Below, one piece after another: positions 1 to 6,761 of a stretch of 8,003 nt of DNA; within the stretch, counting starts at the first letter, position 1; each line of letters begins with the position of its first letter. The stretch lies in contig WFTX01000002.1 in the NCBI GenBank assembly GCA_015485235.1, positions 1 through 8,003 of the forward strand. The letters run 5' to 3'. This stretch comes from Nitrospirota bacterium. GTDB taxonomy: Bacteria > Nitrospirota > Thermodesulfovibrionia > Thermodesulfovibrionales > JdFR-85. Made by a program: the position numbers and the translations under genes. Under the pieces are notes generated by a model. It did no database searches. It saw only the letters and a program-made list of their open reading frames with translations, and was not told the origin of the DNA.

Positions 1-538
1 ATAAGAGACAGATCGTGAAGGTCCCTCCGATGGGAAGGAGGGCAAGGTCTATGGGGTAGAGTCTTCCATAGATCTCCATCTCCGAAAAGATGGCAGTATC
101 TCCTGCATGGTAGACTGTGGGGCCGTCCTTGAGTATTGCGATATTTCCAAGGGCGCAGGCAGAGTCAGAGGAGTGGAATGCCGGGGTTGCCACCACCTTC
201 ACCCAGTCAAGGTCCGTACCTCCTCCGACCATGTAGCCGAATCCGAAATTCACGCCTTTATCTTCGGGAATCAGTCCTTCCTCAATCAGCCGTCTGATTG
301 TCTGGACCGGTCCGCCTACAAGGGCCCCTGTCTTGGAGGCTATGGCCGGGACTGACCCGATATGGTCATGGTGATCATGGCTTACGAGGATGAGATCGGC
401 CTGAGTGATCTCATTGTTACCTATGGGACAGGCAGGGTTTCCATCATCCTTTGTCCAGGGATCAAAGAGGATCACCTTCCCGTCTTCAGTCCTGAGTTCA
501 ACAAAGGCATGCCCGAGCCACCGTACCGTTACTTTCAT
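1..538 (-). CDS. UPF0173-type metal-dependent hydrolase (metallo-beta-lactamase fold), C-terminus cut by window edge
   Basis: Reading leftwards from the ATG at 538, the frame stays open to the window edge for 179 residues. The family is usually about 225-235 residues, so roughly the last 50 are missing. The start MKVTVRWLGHAFVEL is typical of UPF0173 proteins, which have the metallo-beta-lactamase fold. The metal-binding HxHxDH motif is intact as SHDHHDHIG (His54, His56, Asp58, His59). Further ligand candidates are His122 in TPAFHSSDS and His144/Asp147 in YHAGDTAIF; a final histidine would lie beyond the edge. An AGGAGG ribosome binding site (complement of 544-549) sits 5 nt before the ATG and fixes the start. 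No signal peptide is visible, so the protein is probably cytoplasmic. The substrate of this family is not established. It lies downstream of mutL on the same strand, but 226 bp and a structured element separate them, so co-transcription is uncertain. Confidence 0.93.
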   Translation of the reverse strand, partial: MKVTVRWLGHAFVELRTEDGKVILFDPWTKDDGNPACPIGNNEITQADLILVSHDHHDHIGSVPAIASKTGALVGGPVQTIRRLIEEGLIPEDKGVNFGFGYMVGGGTDLDWVKVVATPAFHSSDSACALGNIAILKDGPTVYHAGDTAIFSEMEIYGRLYPIDLALLPIGGTFTICLL

Positions 539-617
539 CTTGTCCTCCTGTATTAAGTTCTTCCCAGATCCAGCGTGGTACATAGCAATGGTATGGCAGA
601 GTCTTCACATCATTCTC

Positions 618-636
618 AGCGGACATCCTGTCCGCT
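618..636. other. Perfect 8-bp hairpin with three-base loop inside the palindromic element
   Basis: agcggaca (618-625) and tgtccgct (629-636) are perfectly complementary around the loop tcc. Read on the minus strand, the direction of the flanking genes, the loop is GGA and the apex reads ACA-GGA-TGT. Confidence 0.85.
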
Positions 637-644
637 TCCGAGGA

Positions 645-689
645 GAATTCTGCAATTCACCATCCTGGTGAACTCTTAATGCAGAATTC
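645..689. other. Nested two-level hairpin inside the palindromic element
   Basis: The outer stem is gaattctgca (645-654) pairing with tgcagaattc (680-689), 10 bp and perfect. It encloses an inner stem ttcacca (656-662) with tggtgaa (666-672), 7 bp and perfect, again with a tcc loop (GGA on the minus strand). The inner apex shares the sequence catcctg with the neighbouring hairpin at 618-636, so the two hairpins have matching tips although their stems differ. Confidence 0.85.
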
Positions 690-764
690 AAAACCGTTCA
701 GACTCTGCCATACCATTGTGTCAGTGCTGTTTCCCATATTGCTTATCGCTGGATTTGGGTTCTT

Positions 765-2444
765 TCAAATCCTCTTGAACATCCTTTTGAGTTCCTCTAT
801 CCCTATGTGAATCCTGGTAGGACGGCCGTGGGGGCAGTGGTCAGGGTCCCTGAGCCCTTTCAGGTCACTGAGAAGCCTGAGGAGTTCTTCCCGGCTCAGC
901 CTCACCTTGCCCCTTACTGATTTGTGACAGGCCACGGTCTTTGCTATCCTTTCACGGATTTCCTCAACAGGGGAGCGGGATGTGATATCCTCAAGGGACT
1001 CGGCGATGTCCGAGATTATTCCGGGAAGATCAGTCTCCGGAAGAAAGGACGGGACCGACCTGACAATGACGGTATTTTCGCCAAAATCATCAACCACTAT
1101 CCCCATCTCACCCAGAAGCTCCCTGTGGTCAAGGATCGTCCTGTAACGTGCCGGTGAGAGTCTGACCTGCCGGGGAAAGAGGAATTCCGTTCCCGGCGGA
1201 GGATTGCCTCCCGAGAGTTGTTCATAGAGTATTCTTTCATGAGCGGCATGATGGTCAAGAAGGGTGATCCCCTCTCCTGTTGTATAGGCTATGAATACAT
1301 CACCCAGATAGATATGTTCAATATCTCCATAAGGGGAGGCATCCTCCCTTAAAAGGGATGGAGTCTTCACTCCAGGCTCAGAATCGGTGTAATCATGGGA
1401 GAAACTGACCTTTCCCGGCGAGGAAGGAAGGGGCGGACCGACCCTCGATGGTGCATCAGGCTTCATGGATCTTCCCGGGAAGAGGGTCTTCCCGATCCCC
1501 TCCAGGATCATCCTGTAGAGCCCTTCTTTATCGGAAAACCGTGCCTCCCTCTTGGAGGGATGGACATTGAAGTCCACCGATGATGGTGGAAGTTCAATAA
1601 AGAGAAAAAAGATGGGGTGTCTCTCCCCCGGGAGCACCGTCTCATAGGCGGTATAGACGGCATGCCGGAGAGAGGCATCCCTTATGGGACGGCTGTTTAC
1701 GAAGATATACTGGTGGGAACGGGTGTGACGGAAGTTCCCCTCACAGGAGAAGAGGGCCGTAAGGGGTGGCTCATCGAGTAGATGAAGACCTTCAATGAAA
1801 TCATGTCCGTAAATCTGGAGAACCCTCTCCCTTATATCCCTTGCAGGAGAAAGGTTTATCGTCTCTGACTGGTTGATGAAGAGCCTGAACCCGATTTTCG
1901 GGTGTGAGAGGGCTGCCTCTGTGACGGTCTCGATGATATGCCTGGTCTCTGTCTTCTGACTTTTCAGGAACTTCTTCCTTGCAGGGGTGTTATAGAAGAG
2001 GTCACGGACCTCGACGGTCGTTCCCCTGTGGGATGTTCTGGTCTCTTCCCGGAGTTCCCCGCCTTCAAGCAATACAGAGAGTCCCAGGGGCTCATCCTCC
2101 GGGGCGGAGGTTATCCGCATCCTTGAGACAGAGGCGATGGAGGAGAGGGCCTCTCCCCTGAAGCCCATGGTCCTGATCCTGAAGAGGTCCTCCTCAGTGC
2201 TTATCTTGCTTGTGGCGTGGGGCTGGAAGCAGAGCATCAGGTCATCGGGGTGCATCCCCCTTCCGTCGTCGGACACCCGGATGAGTTTCTCCCCTCCCTT
2301 CTGGATATGGATGGAGATCTCTCCGGCCCCGGCATCGATGGAGTTCTCAATCAGCTCCTTGACGACAGAGGCCGGTCTTTCCACCACCTCTCCTGCGGCG
2401 ATCTTGTTTCTGAGTTCAGGAGGAAGTATCCTTATATCACCCAT
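765..2444 (-). CDS. mutL: DNA mismatch repair protein MutL (endonuclease-type)
   Basis: MutL links MutS mismatch recognition to strand removal. The 559-residue protein is complete, slightly short for the family (about 600) because the central linker (about 325-370) is brief. The N-terminal GHKL ATPase is clear: VVKELIENSIDAG (catalytic Glu30, Mg-binding Asn34), DDGRGM (Asp59 region), TMGFRGEAL, GTTVEVRDLFYNTPARKKFL and NVHPSKREARF. The C-terminal domain carries the metal-dependent nicking motif as DHHA-x2-E-x4-E (397-408), plus ACHKS (505-509) and CPHGRP (537-542). These mark the endonuclease-type MutL of bacteria without MutH. QVRLSP (426-431) fits the Qxx[LI]xP sliding-clamp-binding motif. 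Two departures from consensus: DHHA instead of DQHA, and QPHATSKI (74-81) where RHATSKI is usual. An in-frame TGA lies two codons before the ATG, and the N-terminus aligns with known MutL starts, so this start is secure, although its ribosome binding site is poor. No mutS lies in the window. Confidence 0.97.
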   Translation of the reverse strand: MGDIRILPPELRNKIAAGEVVERPASVVKELIENSIDAGAGEISIHIQKGGEKLIRVSDDGRGMHPDDLMLCFQPHATSKISTEEDLFRIRTMGFRGEALSSIASVSRMRITSAPEDEPLGLSVLLEGGELREETRTSHRGTTVEVRDLFYNTPARKKFLKSQKTETRHIIETVTEAALSHPKIGFRLFINQSETINLSPARDIRERVLQIYGHDFIEGLHLLDEPPLTALFSCEGNFRHTRSHQYIFVNSRPIRDASLRHAVYTAYETVLPGERHPIFFLFIELPPSSVDFNVHPSKREARFSDKEGLYRMILEGIGKTLFPGRSMKPDAPSRVGPPLPSSPGKVSFSHDYTDSEPGVKTPSLLREDASPYGDIEHIYLGDVFIAYTTGEGITLLDHHAAHERILYEQLSGGNPPPGTEFLFPRQVRLSPARYRTILDHRELLGEMGIVVDDFGENTVIVRSVPSFLPETDLPGIISDIAESLEDITSRSPVEEIRERIAKTVACHKSVRGKVRLSREELLRLLSDLKGLRDPDHCPHGRPTRIHIGIEELKRMFKRI

Positions 2445-2566
2445 CCTTCATTTTACTCATTATCAAGTCTGAATCTCAAATGCTGTTTCTGCAGAGGAAT
2501 TGAGAGTAAAAAAGACAGGCTGATCTGGTTCCGTCCCTGGAAATGCATTTTATCGGGCCGTTTGGT

Positions 2567-2572
2567 TATAAT
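2567..2572 (+). promoter_or_regulatory. Candidate -10 box for the proA-lysS transcript
   Basis: A perfect TATAAT lies 59 bp before the proA start, in the AT-rich part of the divergent mutL/proA gap (2445-2631). The position 16-18 bp upstream holds no good TTGACA (best atgcat/tgcatt), so the -35 element is weak or absent. Transcription would begin near 2579. Immediately after, ttgttttc (2581-2588) can pair with ggaaacaa (2603-2610), with one G-T pair, giving a modest leader hairpin before the ribosome binding site. I found no convincing promoter for mutL in the same gap. Confidence 0.45.
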
Positions 2573-2620
2573 TAATTTCTTTGTTTTCAAACCCTTTCGA
2601 ATGGAAACAATTCTTTCTCA

Positions 2621-2626
2621 GGGAGG
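2621..2626 (+). promoter_or_regulatory. Ribosome binding site that fixes the proA start at 2632
   Basis: GGGAGG lies 5 nt before the ATG at 2632. The open frame extends upstream to a TTG at 2581, which would add 17 residues (MFSNPFEWKQFFLREVF). That extension is unlike ProA, has no ribosome binding site of its own and would contain the Shine-Dalgarno sequence, so the ATG at 2632 is preferred. Confidence 0.85.
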
Positions 2627-2631
2627 TATTT

Positions 2632-3888
2632 ATGGAGATAAAAGATTTCGTAAGAGACCGGGCGATAGAGGCCCGGAAGGGGGCAAGAGCCCTTCTCAGG
2701 GCCACATCGGAGCAGAAGAACCGCGTTTTGACCAGTATGGCCGAGGGCATCCTCGCGATGAGGGAGGACCTGAAGGCAGAGAACGAGAAGGACATCGCCT
2801 ATGCCCGTGAGAAGGGGCTGAGTTCAGCAATGATAGACAGGCTTACACTCACCGACAAGAGGATAGATGAGATGGCCGTGGGGCTCAGGGAGGTGGCAGC
2901 ACTTCCCGATCCCGTGGGAGAGGTGGTCAGGATGTGGCAGAGGCCGAACGGGATGACCGTGGGGAGGATGCGTGTACCCATCGGGGTGATCGGGATCATC
3001 TATGAGTCCAGACCGAATGTGACCGCCGAGGCAACAAGCCTCTGCCTGAAGGCCGGAAACGCCGTCCTCTTAAGGGGCGGCTCAGAGGCAATAAACTCAA
3101 ACAGGGCGATAGTGGGGGTCTTAAGAAAGGCCCTTGCCGGGGCCGGGCTTCCTGAAGGGGTTGTCTCCTTCATTGATACCCCTGACAGACAGGCGGTGAT
3201 GGAGATGCTCTCCCTTGAGGGGATCGTTGACCTGATCATCCCACGGGGTGGTGAGGGGCTCATAAGGACTGTGACGGAGAACTCCAGGATTCCGGTGCTG
3301 AAGCATTACAAGGGAGTCTGTCATGTCTTTGTCGACAGGGATGCAGACCTCCCGATGGCTGAGGAGATCTGTTTTAATGCGAAGACCCAGAGGCCCGGGA
3401 CCTGTAATGCCATGGAGACGATGCTTGTGGATGAGAAGATCGCCGGGGAGTTTCTGCCCCTGATCCTGAAGAGATTTAGTGATGCAGGTGTGAAGATCAG
3501 GGGATGTGAGAAGACCCGGGAGATATTCGGAGAGGCAGAGCCGGCTGAAGAGAAGGACTTTTACAACGAGTATCTTGATCTCATTCTGAATGTAAAGGTA
3601 GTCCGGGATATGGATGATGCGATGGATCACATCGCCACATACAGCTCCTTTCATACAGAGACGATCGTTACCGAGAACTACCACAGGGCGATGAGGTTTC
3701 TGAGGGAGGTGGACTCTGCCGCGGTGATGGTGAATGCCTCTACGAGGCTTCATGACGGCGGGCAGTTCGGCCTGGGGGCAGAGATCGGGATCTCCACTGA
3801 CAAGATACATGCCCGTGGCTCCATGGGGCTTGAGGAACTGACCTGCACGAAGTTCATTGTCCTCGGTACAGGCCAGATCAGGGAATAG
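2632..3888 (+). CDS. proA: Gamma-glutamyl phosphate reductase (glutamate-5-semialdehyde dehydrogenase)
   Basis: ProA reduces gamma-glutamyl phosphate to glutamate-5-semialdehyde with NADPH, the second step of proline synthesis from glutamate, in the cytoplasm. From the ATG at 2632 the protein is 418 residues, almost exactly the family length (417 in E. coli). Recognisable blocks in order: VPIGVIGIIYESRPNVTAEA (115-134), CLKAGNAVLLRGGSEA (138-153), DLIIPRGGEGL (200-210), the catalytic cysteine Cys258 in KTQRPGTCNAMET (251-263), the ProA signature around DDAMDHIATYSSFHTETI (328-345) and GGQFGLGAEIGISTDKIHARGSMGLEELT (376-404). All key residues look intact. It is the first gene of its transcription unit and its partner proB (glutamate 5-kinase) is not adjacent. 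lysS follows after 9 bp, so the two are probably co-transcribed. Confidence 0.97.
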   Translation: MEIKDFVRDRAIEARKGARALLRATSEQKNRVLTSMAEGILAMREDLKAENEKDIAYAREKGLSSAMIDRLTLTDKRIDEMAVGLREVAALPDPVGEVVRMWQRPNGMTVGRMRVPIGVIGIIYESRPNVTAEATSLCLKAGNAVLLRGGSEAINSNRAIVGVLRKALAGAGLPEGVVSFIDTPDRQAVMEMLSLEGIVDLIIPRGGEGLIRTVTENSRIPVLKHYKGVCHVFVDRDADLPMAEEICFNAKTQRPGTCNAMETMLVDEKIAGEFLPLILKRFSDAGVKIRGCEKTREIFGEAEPAEEKDFYNEYLDLILNVKVVRDMDDAMDHIATYSSFHTETIVTENYHRAMRFLREVDSAAVMVNASTRLHDGGQFGLGAEIGISTDKIHARGSMGLEELTCTKFIVLGTGQIRE

Positions 3889-3892
3889 GAGG
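3887..3892 (+). promoter_or_regulatory. Ribosome binding site for lysS overlapping the proA stop codon
   Basis: AGGAGG spans the last two bases of the proA TAG stop (3886-3888) and lies 5 nt before a TTG at 3898. No in-frame ATG exists near the start that would preserve the expected LysS N-terminus, so this strong site supports the TTG start. The overlap suggests ribosomes finishing proA feed directly into lysS. Confidence 0.85.
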
Positions 3893-3897
3893 AGAGA

Positions 3898-5373
3898 TTG
3901 GAAGATATAAATGAACTTATAGAACAGAGGATCAGGAAACTTGAGGATCTCAGGGAGATGGGGATCAATCCCTATGGTGAGCCCTATGATATCACCCACC
4001 ATGCCTCGGAGATACATTCCCTCTTTGGAGAGAAGGATGCCGAATCCCTTGAGAAGGATCCCGTTGAGGTATCCGTGGCAGGGAGGATGATTGCACTCAG
4101 GAGTTTCGGGAAGGCCGCATTCTCCCATCTCCAGGATGAGACCGGAAAGATACAGGTCTATTTCAGGAAGGATATCCTGAAAGAGGCTTACGGTATTGTA
4201 AAGAAGCTCGATATCGGAGACATTGTCGGAGTGAAGGGCGAGCTTTTCAGGACCAGGACAGGAGAGCTCACGGTGATGGTGAGGGAGTTCAAGCTCCTGA
4301 CCAAGTCCCTGAGGCCCCTTCCCGAGAAGTGGCACGGGCTTAAGGATGTGGAGCTCCGCTACCGGCAGAGATATGTTGACCTGATAGTAAACCCCCAGGT
4401 GAGGGAGACCTTTGCAAAGCGGAGTGCCATTATAAAGTTCATAAGAGACTTTCTTGAGAGAGAGGGCTTTATTGAGGTCGAAACACCGATGATGCACCAG
4501 ATCCCAGGAGGTGCAGCGGCCCGCCCCTTCAAGACCCACCACAACGCCCTTGGGATAGACCTCTATCTGAGGATAGCCCCTGAACTCTACCTGAAGAGGC
4601 TCCTTGTGGGCGGTTATGAACGGGTCTTTGAGATCAACAAGAACTTCAGGAACGAAGGCATCTCCACAAGGCATAACCCGGAGTTCACGATGCTGGAGTT
4701 CTATGTGGCCTACAGGGATTACCGGTTTCTGATGGATTTCACAGAGAGGCTCTTCACAGAGCTCCTGAAGGAGATAACCGGTTCCCTCAGGCTGAAGTAC
4801 GGCGATCTGGAGATCGACTTCAGTCCTCCCTGGGAGAGGATATCCATGTTTGATGCATTGATGAATGCCGGCGTGCCTGAGGAGGTCCTGAGGGATTACG
4901 AGAAGGCCCGGGACTGGGCGAGAGGAAAGGGGATCGATGTCTCCGGTGCGGTCACGCTTGGCAAGTTGCTTGATGAGATATTCAAGGAGAAGGTTGAGCC
5001 CTCACTGGTGGGGCCTGTCTTCATTACGGATTATCCCGTTGAACTCTCTCCCCTTGCAAAGCGGAAGAAGGATGACCCTGACTTTGTGGAGAGGTTTGAA
5101 CTCTTCATAGCCTCAAGGGAGATAGCCAATGCCTTTACAGAACTGAACGACCCTCAGGACCAGAGGGAGAGATTTCTCAAGCAGGTGGAGGCAAAGGAGA
5201 AGGGGGATGAGGAGGCCCACTGGATGGATGCCGACTTCATAAGGGCCCTTGAATACGGGATGCCGCCTGCGGCCGGTGAGGGGATAGGCATAGACCGGCT
5301 GGTGATGCTTCTTACAAACTCTCCTTCCATAAGGGATGTGATTCTGTTTCCACAATTGAAACCCGAGAAGTAA
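3898..5373 (+). CDS. lysS: Lysine--tRNA ligase, class II
   Basis: LysS charges tRNA-Lys with lysine using ATP, in the cytoplasm. At 491 residues it has normal bacterial length. The N-terminus (NELIEQRIRKLEDLREMGINPYGEPY, about 5-30) is the usual LysS lead-in. The anticodon-binding OB fold covers about 57-135 (VSVAGRMIALRSFGKAAFSHLQDETGKIQVYF). The class II catalytic domain follows: motif 1 around FIRDFLEREGFIEVETPMM (181-199), motif 2 FEINKNFRNEGISTRHNPEFTMLEFY (244-269), and motif 3 GEGIGIDRLVMLL (460-472) with its invariant Arg467. TDYPVELSPLAK (378-388) and the IANAFTELNDPQ block (409-420) are also typical of lysine specificity. Translation starts at TTG, supported by a well-placed AGGAGG. 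The gene sits directly behind proA, with no functional link beyond amino-acid metabolism. No intrinsic terminator is visible after its TAA; a repeat fills the following gap. Confidence 0.97.
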   Translation: MEDINELIEQRIRKLEDLREMGINPYGEPYDITHHASEIHSLFGEKDAESLEKDPVEVSVAGRMIALRSFGKAAFSHLQDETGKIQVYFRKDILKEAYGIVKKLDIGDIVGVKGELFRTRTGELTVMVREFKLLTKSLRPLPEKWHGLKDVELRYRQRYVDLIVNPQVRETFAKRSAIIKFIRDFLEREGFIEVETPMMHQIPGGAAARPFKTHHNALGIDLYLRIAPELYLKRLLVGGYERVFEINKNFRNEGISTRHNPEFTMLEFYVAYRDYRFLMDFTERLFTELLKEITGSLRLKYGDLEIDFSPPWERISMFDALMNAGVPEEVLRDYEKARDWARGKGIDVSGAVTLGKLLDEIFKEKVEPSLVGPVFITDYPVELSPLAKRKKDDPDFVERFELFIASREIANAFTELNDPQDQRERFLKQVEAKEKGDEEAHWMDADFIRALEYGMPPAAGEGIGIDRLVMLLTNSPSIRDVILFPQLKPEK

Positions 5374-5410
5374 AGGGGAAGATTTGGCCTGACTTTGAGC
5401 AGGACAGACA

Positions 5411-5485
5411 GATATAACCCACTGAGGACACAGAGAAAACTATATGGAGGTTGTTTAAACTTCGTGCTCTTTGTGATCTTCGTGG
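5411..5485. repeat. Degenerate intergenic repeat, copy 1 (CTTCGTG family), between lysS and lolC
   Basis: The gap 5374-5520 is mostly repeat. Three tandem 9-bp units lie at 5458-5484: aacttcgtg, ctctttgtg, atcttcgtg. The right arm (5467-5485) is partly the reverse complement of the left arm ccactgaggacacagag (5419-5435), giving an imperfect inverted repeat of about 67 bp. The 20 bases gaggttgtttaaacttcgtg at 5447-5466 recur exactly at 6829-6848. The copy ends about 35 bp before lolC. It shows no coding capacity. Confidence 0.8.
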
Positions 5486-5520
5486 CAGAATCAGAGTGAA
5501 TTTTGAACAGAGAAGATTAA

Positions 5521-6741
5521 ATGAGAAACTATAAACTCTTCATAGCGCTCCGGTATCTCCGGTCGAAGAAGAAGCACAAGGGCATCTCCTTCAATACCAT
5601 CATTTCCATAGGCGGTGTGGCCCTTGGTGTTATGGCACTTCTGGTAGTGCTTTCCGTTATGAGCGGGTTTCACGAGGATCTGAGGCAGAAGATACTGGGG
5701 GTGAACGCCCACCTCATAGTGATGAATTACCGTGGTCCGATCAGCGACTATCAGGATGTGATCAAGAAGGTCTCTTCCCATGAGCTGGTAAGGAATGTCT
5801 CTCCCTTTGTGCTTGGACAGGTGATGATCTCAAGGGGCGAGAGGGCCCATGGGGTGTTTATGAGGGGGATTGATCCCTCCTATGAGGAGGAGACCACCAC
5901 CATCAGAAAGCATATCAAGAGCGGAAGCCTTGATGACCTCAAGGGGAATGAAAAGGGGGTCATCATAGGGAGTGAGCTTGCCGCCATCCTTGGGGTCTAC
6001 AGGGGTGATGAGGTGAATATAATCTCACCGGTTCAGGAGATGGGCCCGATGGGGATGATCCCCCGGGTGCGAAAGTTCAGGGTGGTAGGAGTATTCGAGG
6101 TGGGTATGTACGAATACGACACCAACCTTGTCCTTACATCCCTCGGGGCAGCACAGGAGTTCTTCCGGATTGGTGACCGCGTGACAGGGGTGGAGGTGAC
6201 TGTATCGGATATATACAGGGCTGGAGAGGTAAGGGAGGCGATACCCGGCCTCCTTGGCCCCGGTTATTACGGGAAGGACTGGATGCAGATGAACAGGAAC
6301 CTCTTTTCTGCGCTGAAGCTTGAGAAGTTCACCATGTTTGTCATCCTCACATTGATAGTCCTTGTTGCATCCTTCAATATCGTGAGTACACTCATAATGA
6401 ACGTGATAGAGAAGGAACGGGAGATCGCCATCCTCATGGCGATGGGCGCCACCCGGGGAGGGATAATGAGGATATTCATTCTTCAGGGGCTGATGATCGG
6501 GGTCGTAGGTACCCTGATAGGGGTCGTGGGAGGGTACCTGCTCGGGTATCTGATAAATAACTATGAGATAATCAAGCTTCCGGCTGATGTCTATTACCTG
6601 AGCCATCTCCCGGTGAAGATGAAGCTCTCGGACTTCCTGATCGTCTCCCTCTCTGCAGTCACGATAAGTTTTCTGGCGACTATCTATCCGGCCTATCAGG
6701 CGGCAAGGCTTGATCCGGTGGAGCCTCTGAGGTATGAGTAA
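5521..6741 (+). CDS. lolC: Lipoprotein-releasing ABC transporter permease, LolC/LolE family
   Basis: This inner-membrane permease works with LolD to release outer-membrane lipoproteins from the inner membrane to the periplasmic carrier LolA. The 406-residue protein has the family layout: a cytoplasmic start with the basic stretch RYLRSKKKHKGISFNTIISI, a first membrane segment at about 25-48, a large periplasmic domain at about 50-268, then three membrane segments at about 270-293, 317-345 and 369-392, ending in AARLDPVEPLRYE. The coupling region VIEKEREIAILMAMGATRGGI (295-315) contacts the ATPase in FtsX/MacB-type permeases. I see only one permease in the window, so LolC versus LolE cannot be decided; many bacteria outside the gammaproteobacteria have a single one acting as a homodimer. 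The ATG is directly preceded by an in-frame TAA, and GAGAAG at 5510-5515 is a modest ribosome binding site. Confidence 0.94.
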   Translation: MRNYKLFIALRYLRSKKKHKGISFNTIISIGGVALGVMALLVVLSVMSGFHEDLRQKILGVNAHLIVMNYRGPISDYQDVIKKVSSHELVRNVSPFVLGQVMISRGERAHGVFMRGIDPSYEEETTTIRKHIKSGSLDDLKGNEKGVIIGSELAAILGVYRGDEVNIISPVQEMGPMGMIPRVRKFRVVGVFEVGMYEYDTNLVLTSLGAAQEFFRIGDRVTGVEVTVSDIYRAGEVREAIPGLLGPGYYGKDWMQMNRNLFSALKLEKFTMFVILTLIVLVASFNIVSTLIMNVIEKEREIAILMAMGATRGGIMRIFILQGLMIGVVGTLIGVVGGYLLGYLINNYEIIKLPADVYYLSHLPVKMKLSDFLIVSLSAVTISFLATIYPAYQAARLDPVEPLRYE

Positions 6742-6761
6742 AGGGGAGATGAAAGAGATTG

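Larger units (their letters stand above)
586..718. repeat. Structured palindromic element with 18-bp terminal inverted repeats
   Basis: The 18 bases caatggtatggcagagtc at 586-603 are exactly the reverse complement of 701-718. Inside are two further foldable units: a simple hairpin at 618-636 and a nested one at 645-689. The whole stretch can therefore form a multi-arm cruciform in DNA, or a closed multi-branch fold in RNA from either strand. It has no coding potential that I believe, and there is no transposase nearby. I see no clear direct repeat flanking it (acatag on the left, tgtcag on the right). A MITE-like or REP/BIME-like dispersed element is the most likely explanation; a structured RNA or an attenuator between mutL and the hydrolase gene is the alternative. 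There is no T-run after the stems, so it does not look like an ordinary intrinsic terminator. Confidence 0.8.

Noticed and set aside
107..671. Three short plus-strand open frames over the left end
   Set aside because: They are the complement of the UPF0173 hydrolase gene, whose HxHxDH motif and AGGAGG site show that the minus strand is coding; the last one also runs into the palindromic element.
586..718. Palindromic element as an intrinsic terminator for mutL
   Set aside because: No run of T follows any stem on the minus strand, and the outer arms are nearly 100 bp apart, so it does not fit a Rho-independent terminator.
2217..2810. Open frame of 197 codons on the plus strand from mutL across the promoter region into proA
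   Set aside because: It is antisense to the MutL ATPase domain and out of frame with proA, with no domain or start signal.
3121..4674. Open frame of 517 codons on the minus strand across proA and lysS
   Set aside because: It lies wholly antisense to two clearly functional, conserved genes that cover both ends. Its product is rich in His, Pro and Leu without recognisable motifs, as expected from the complement of a biased coding strand.
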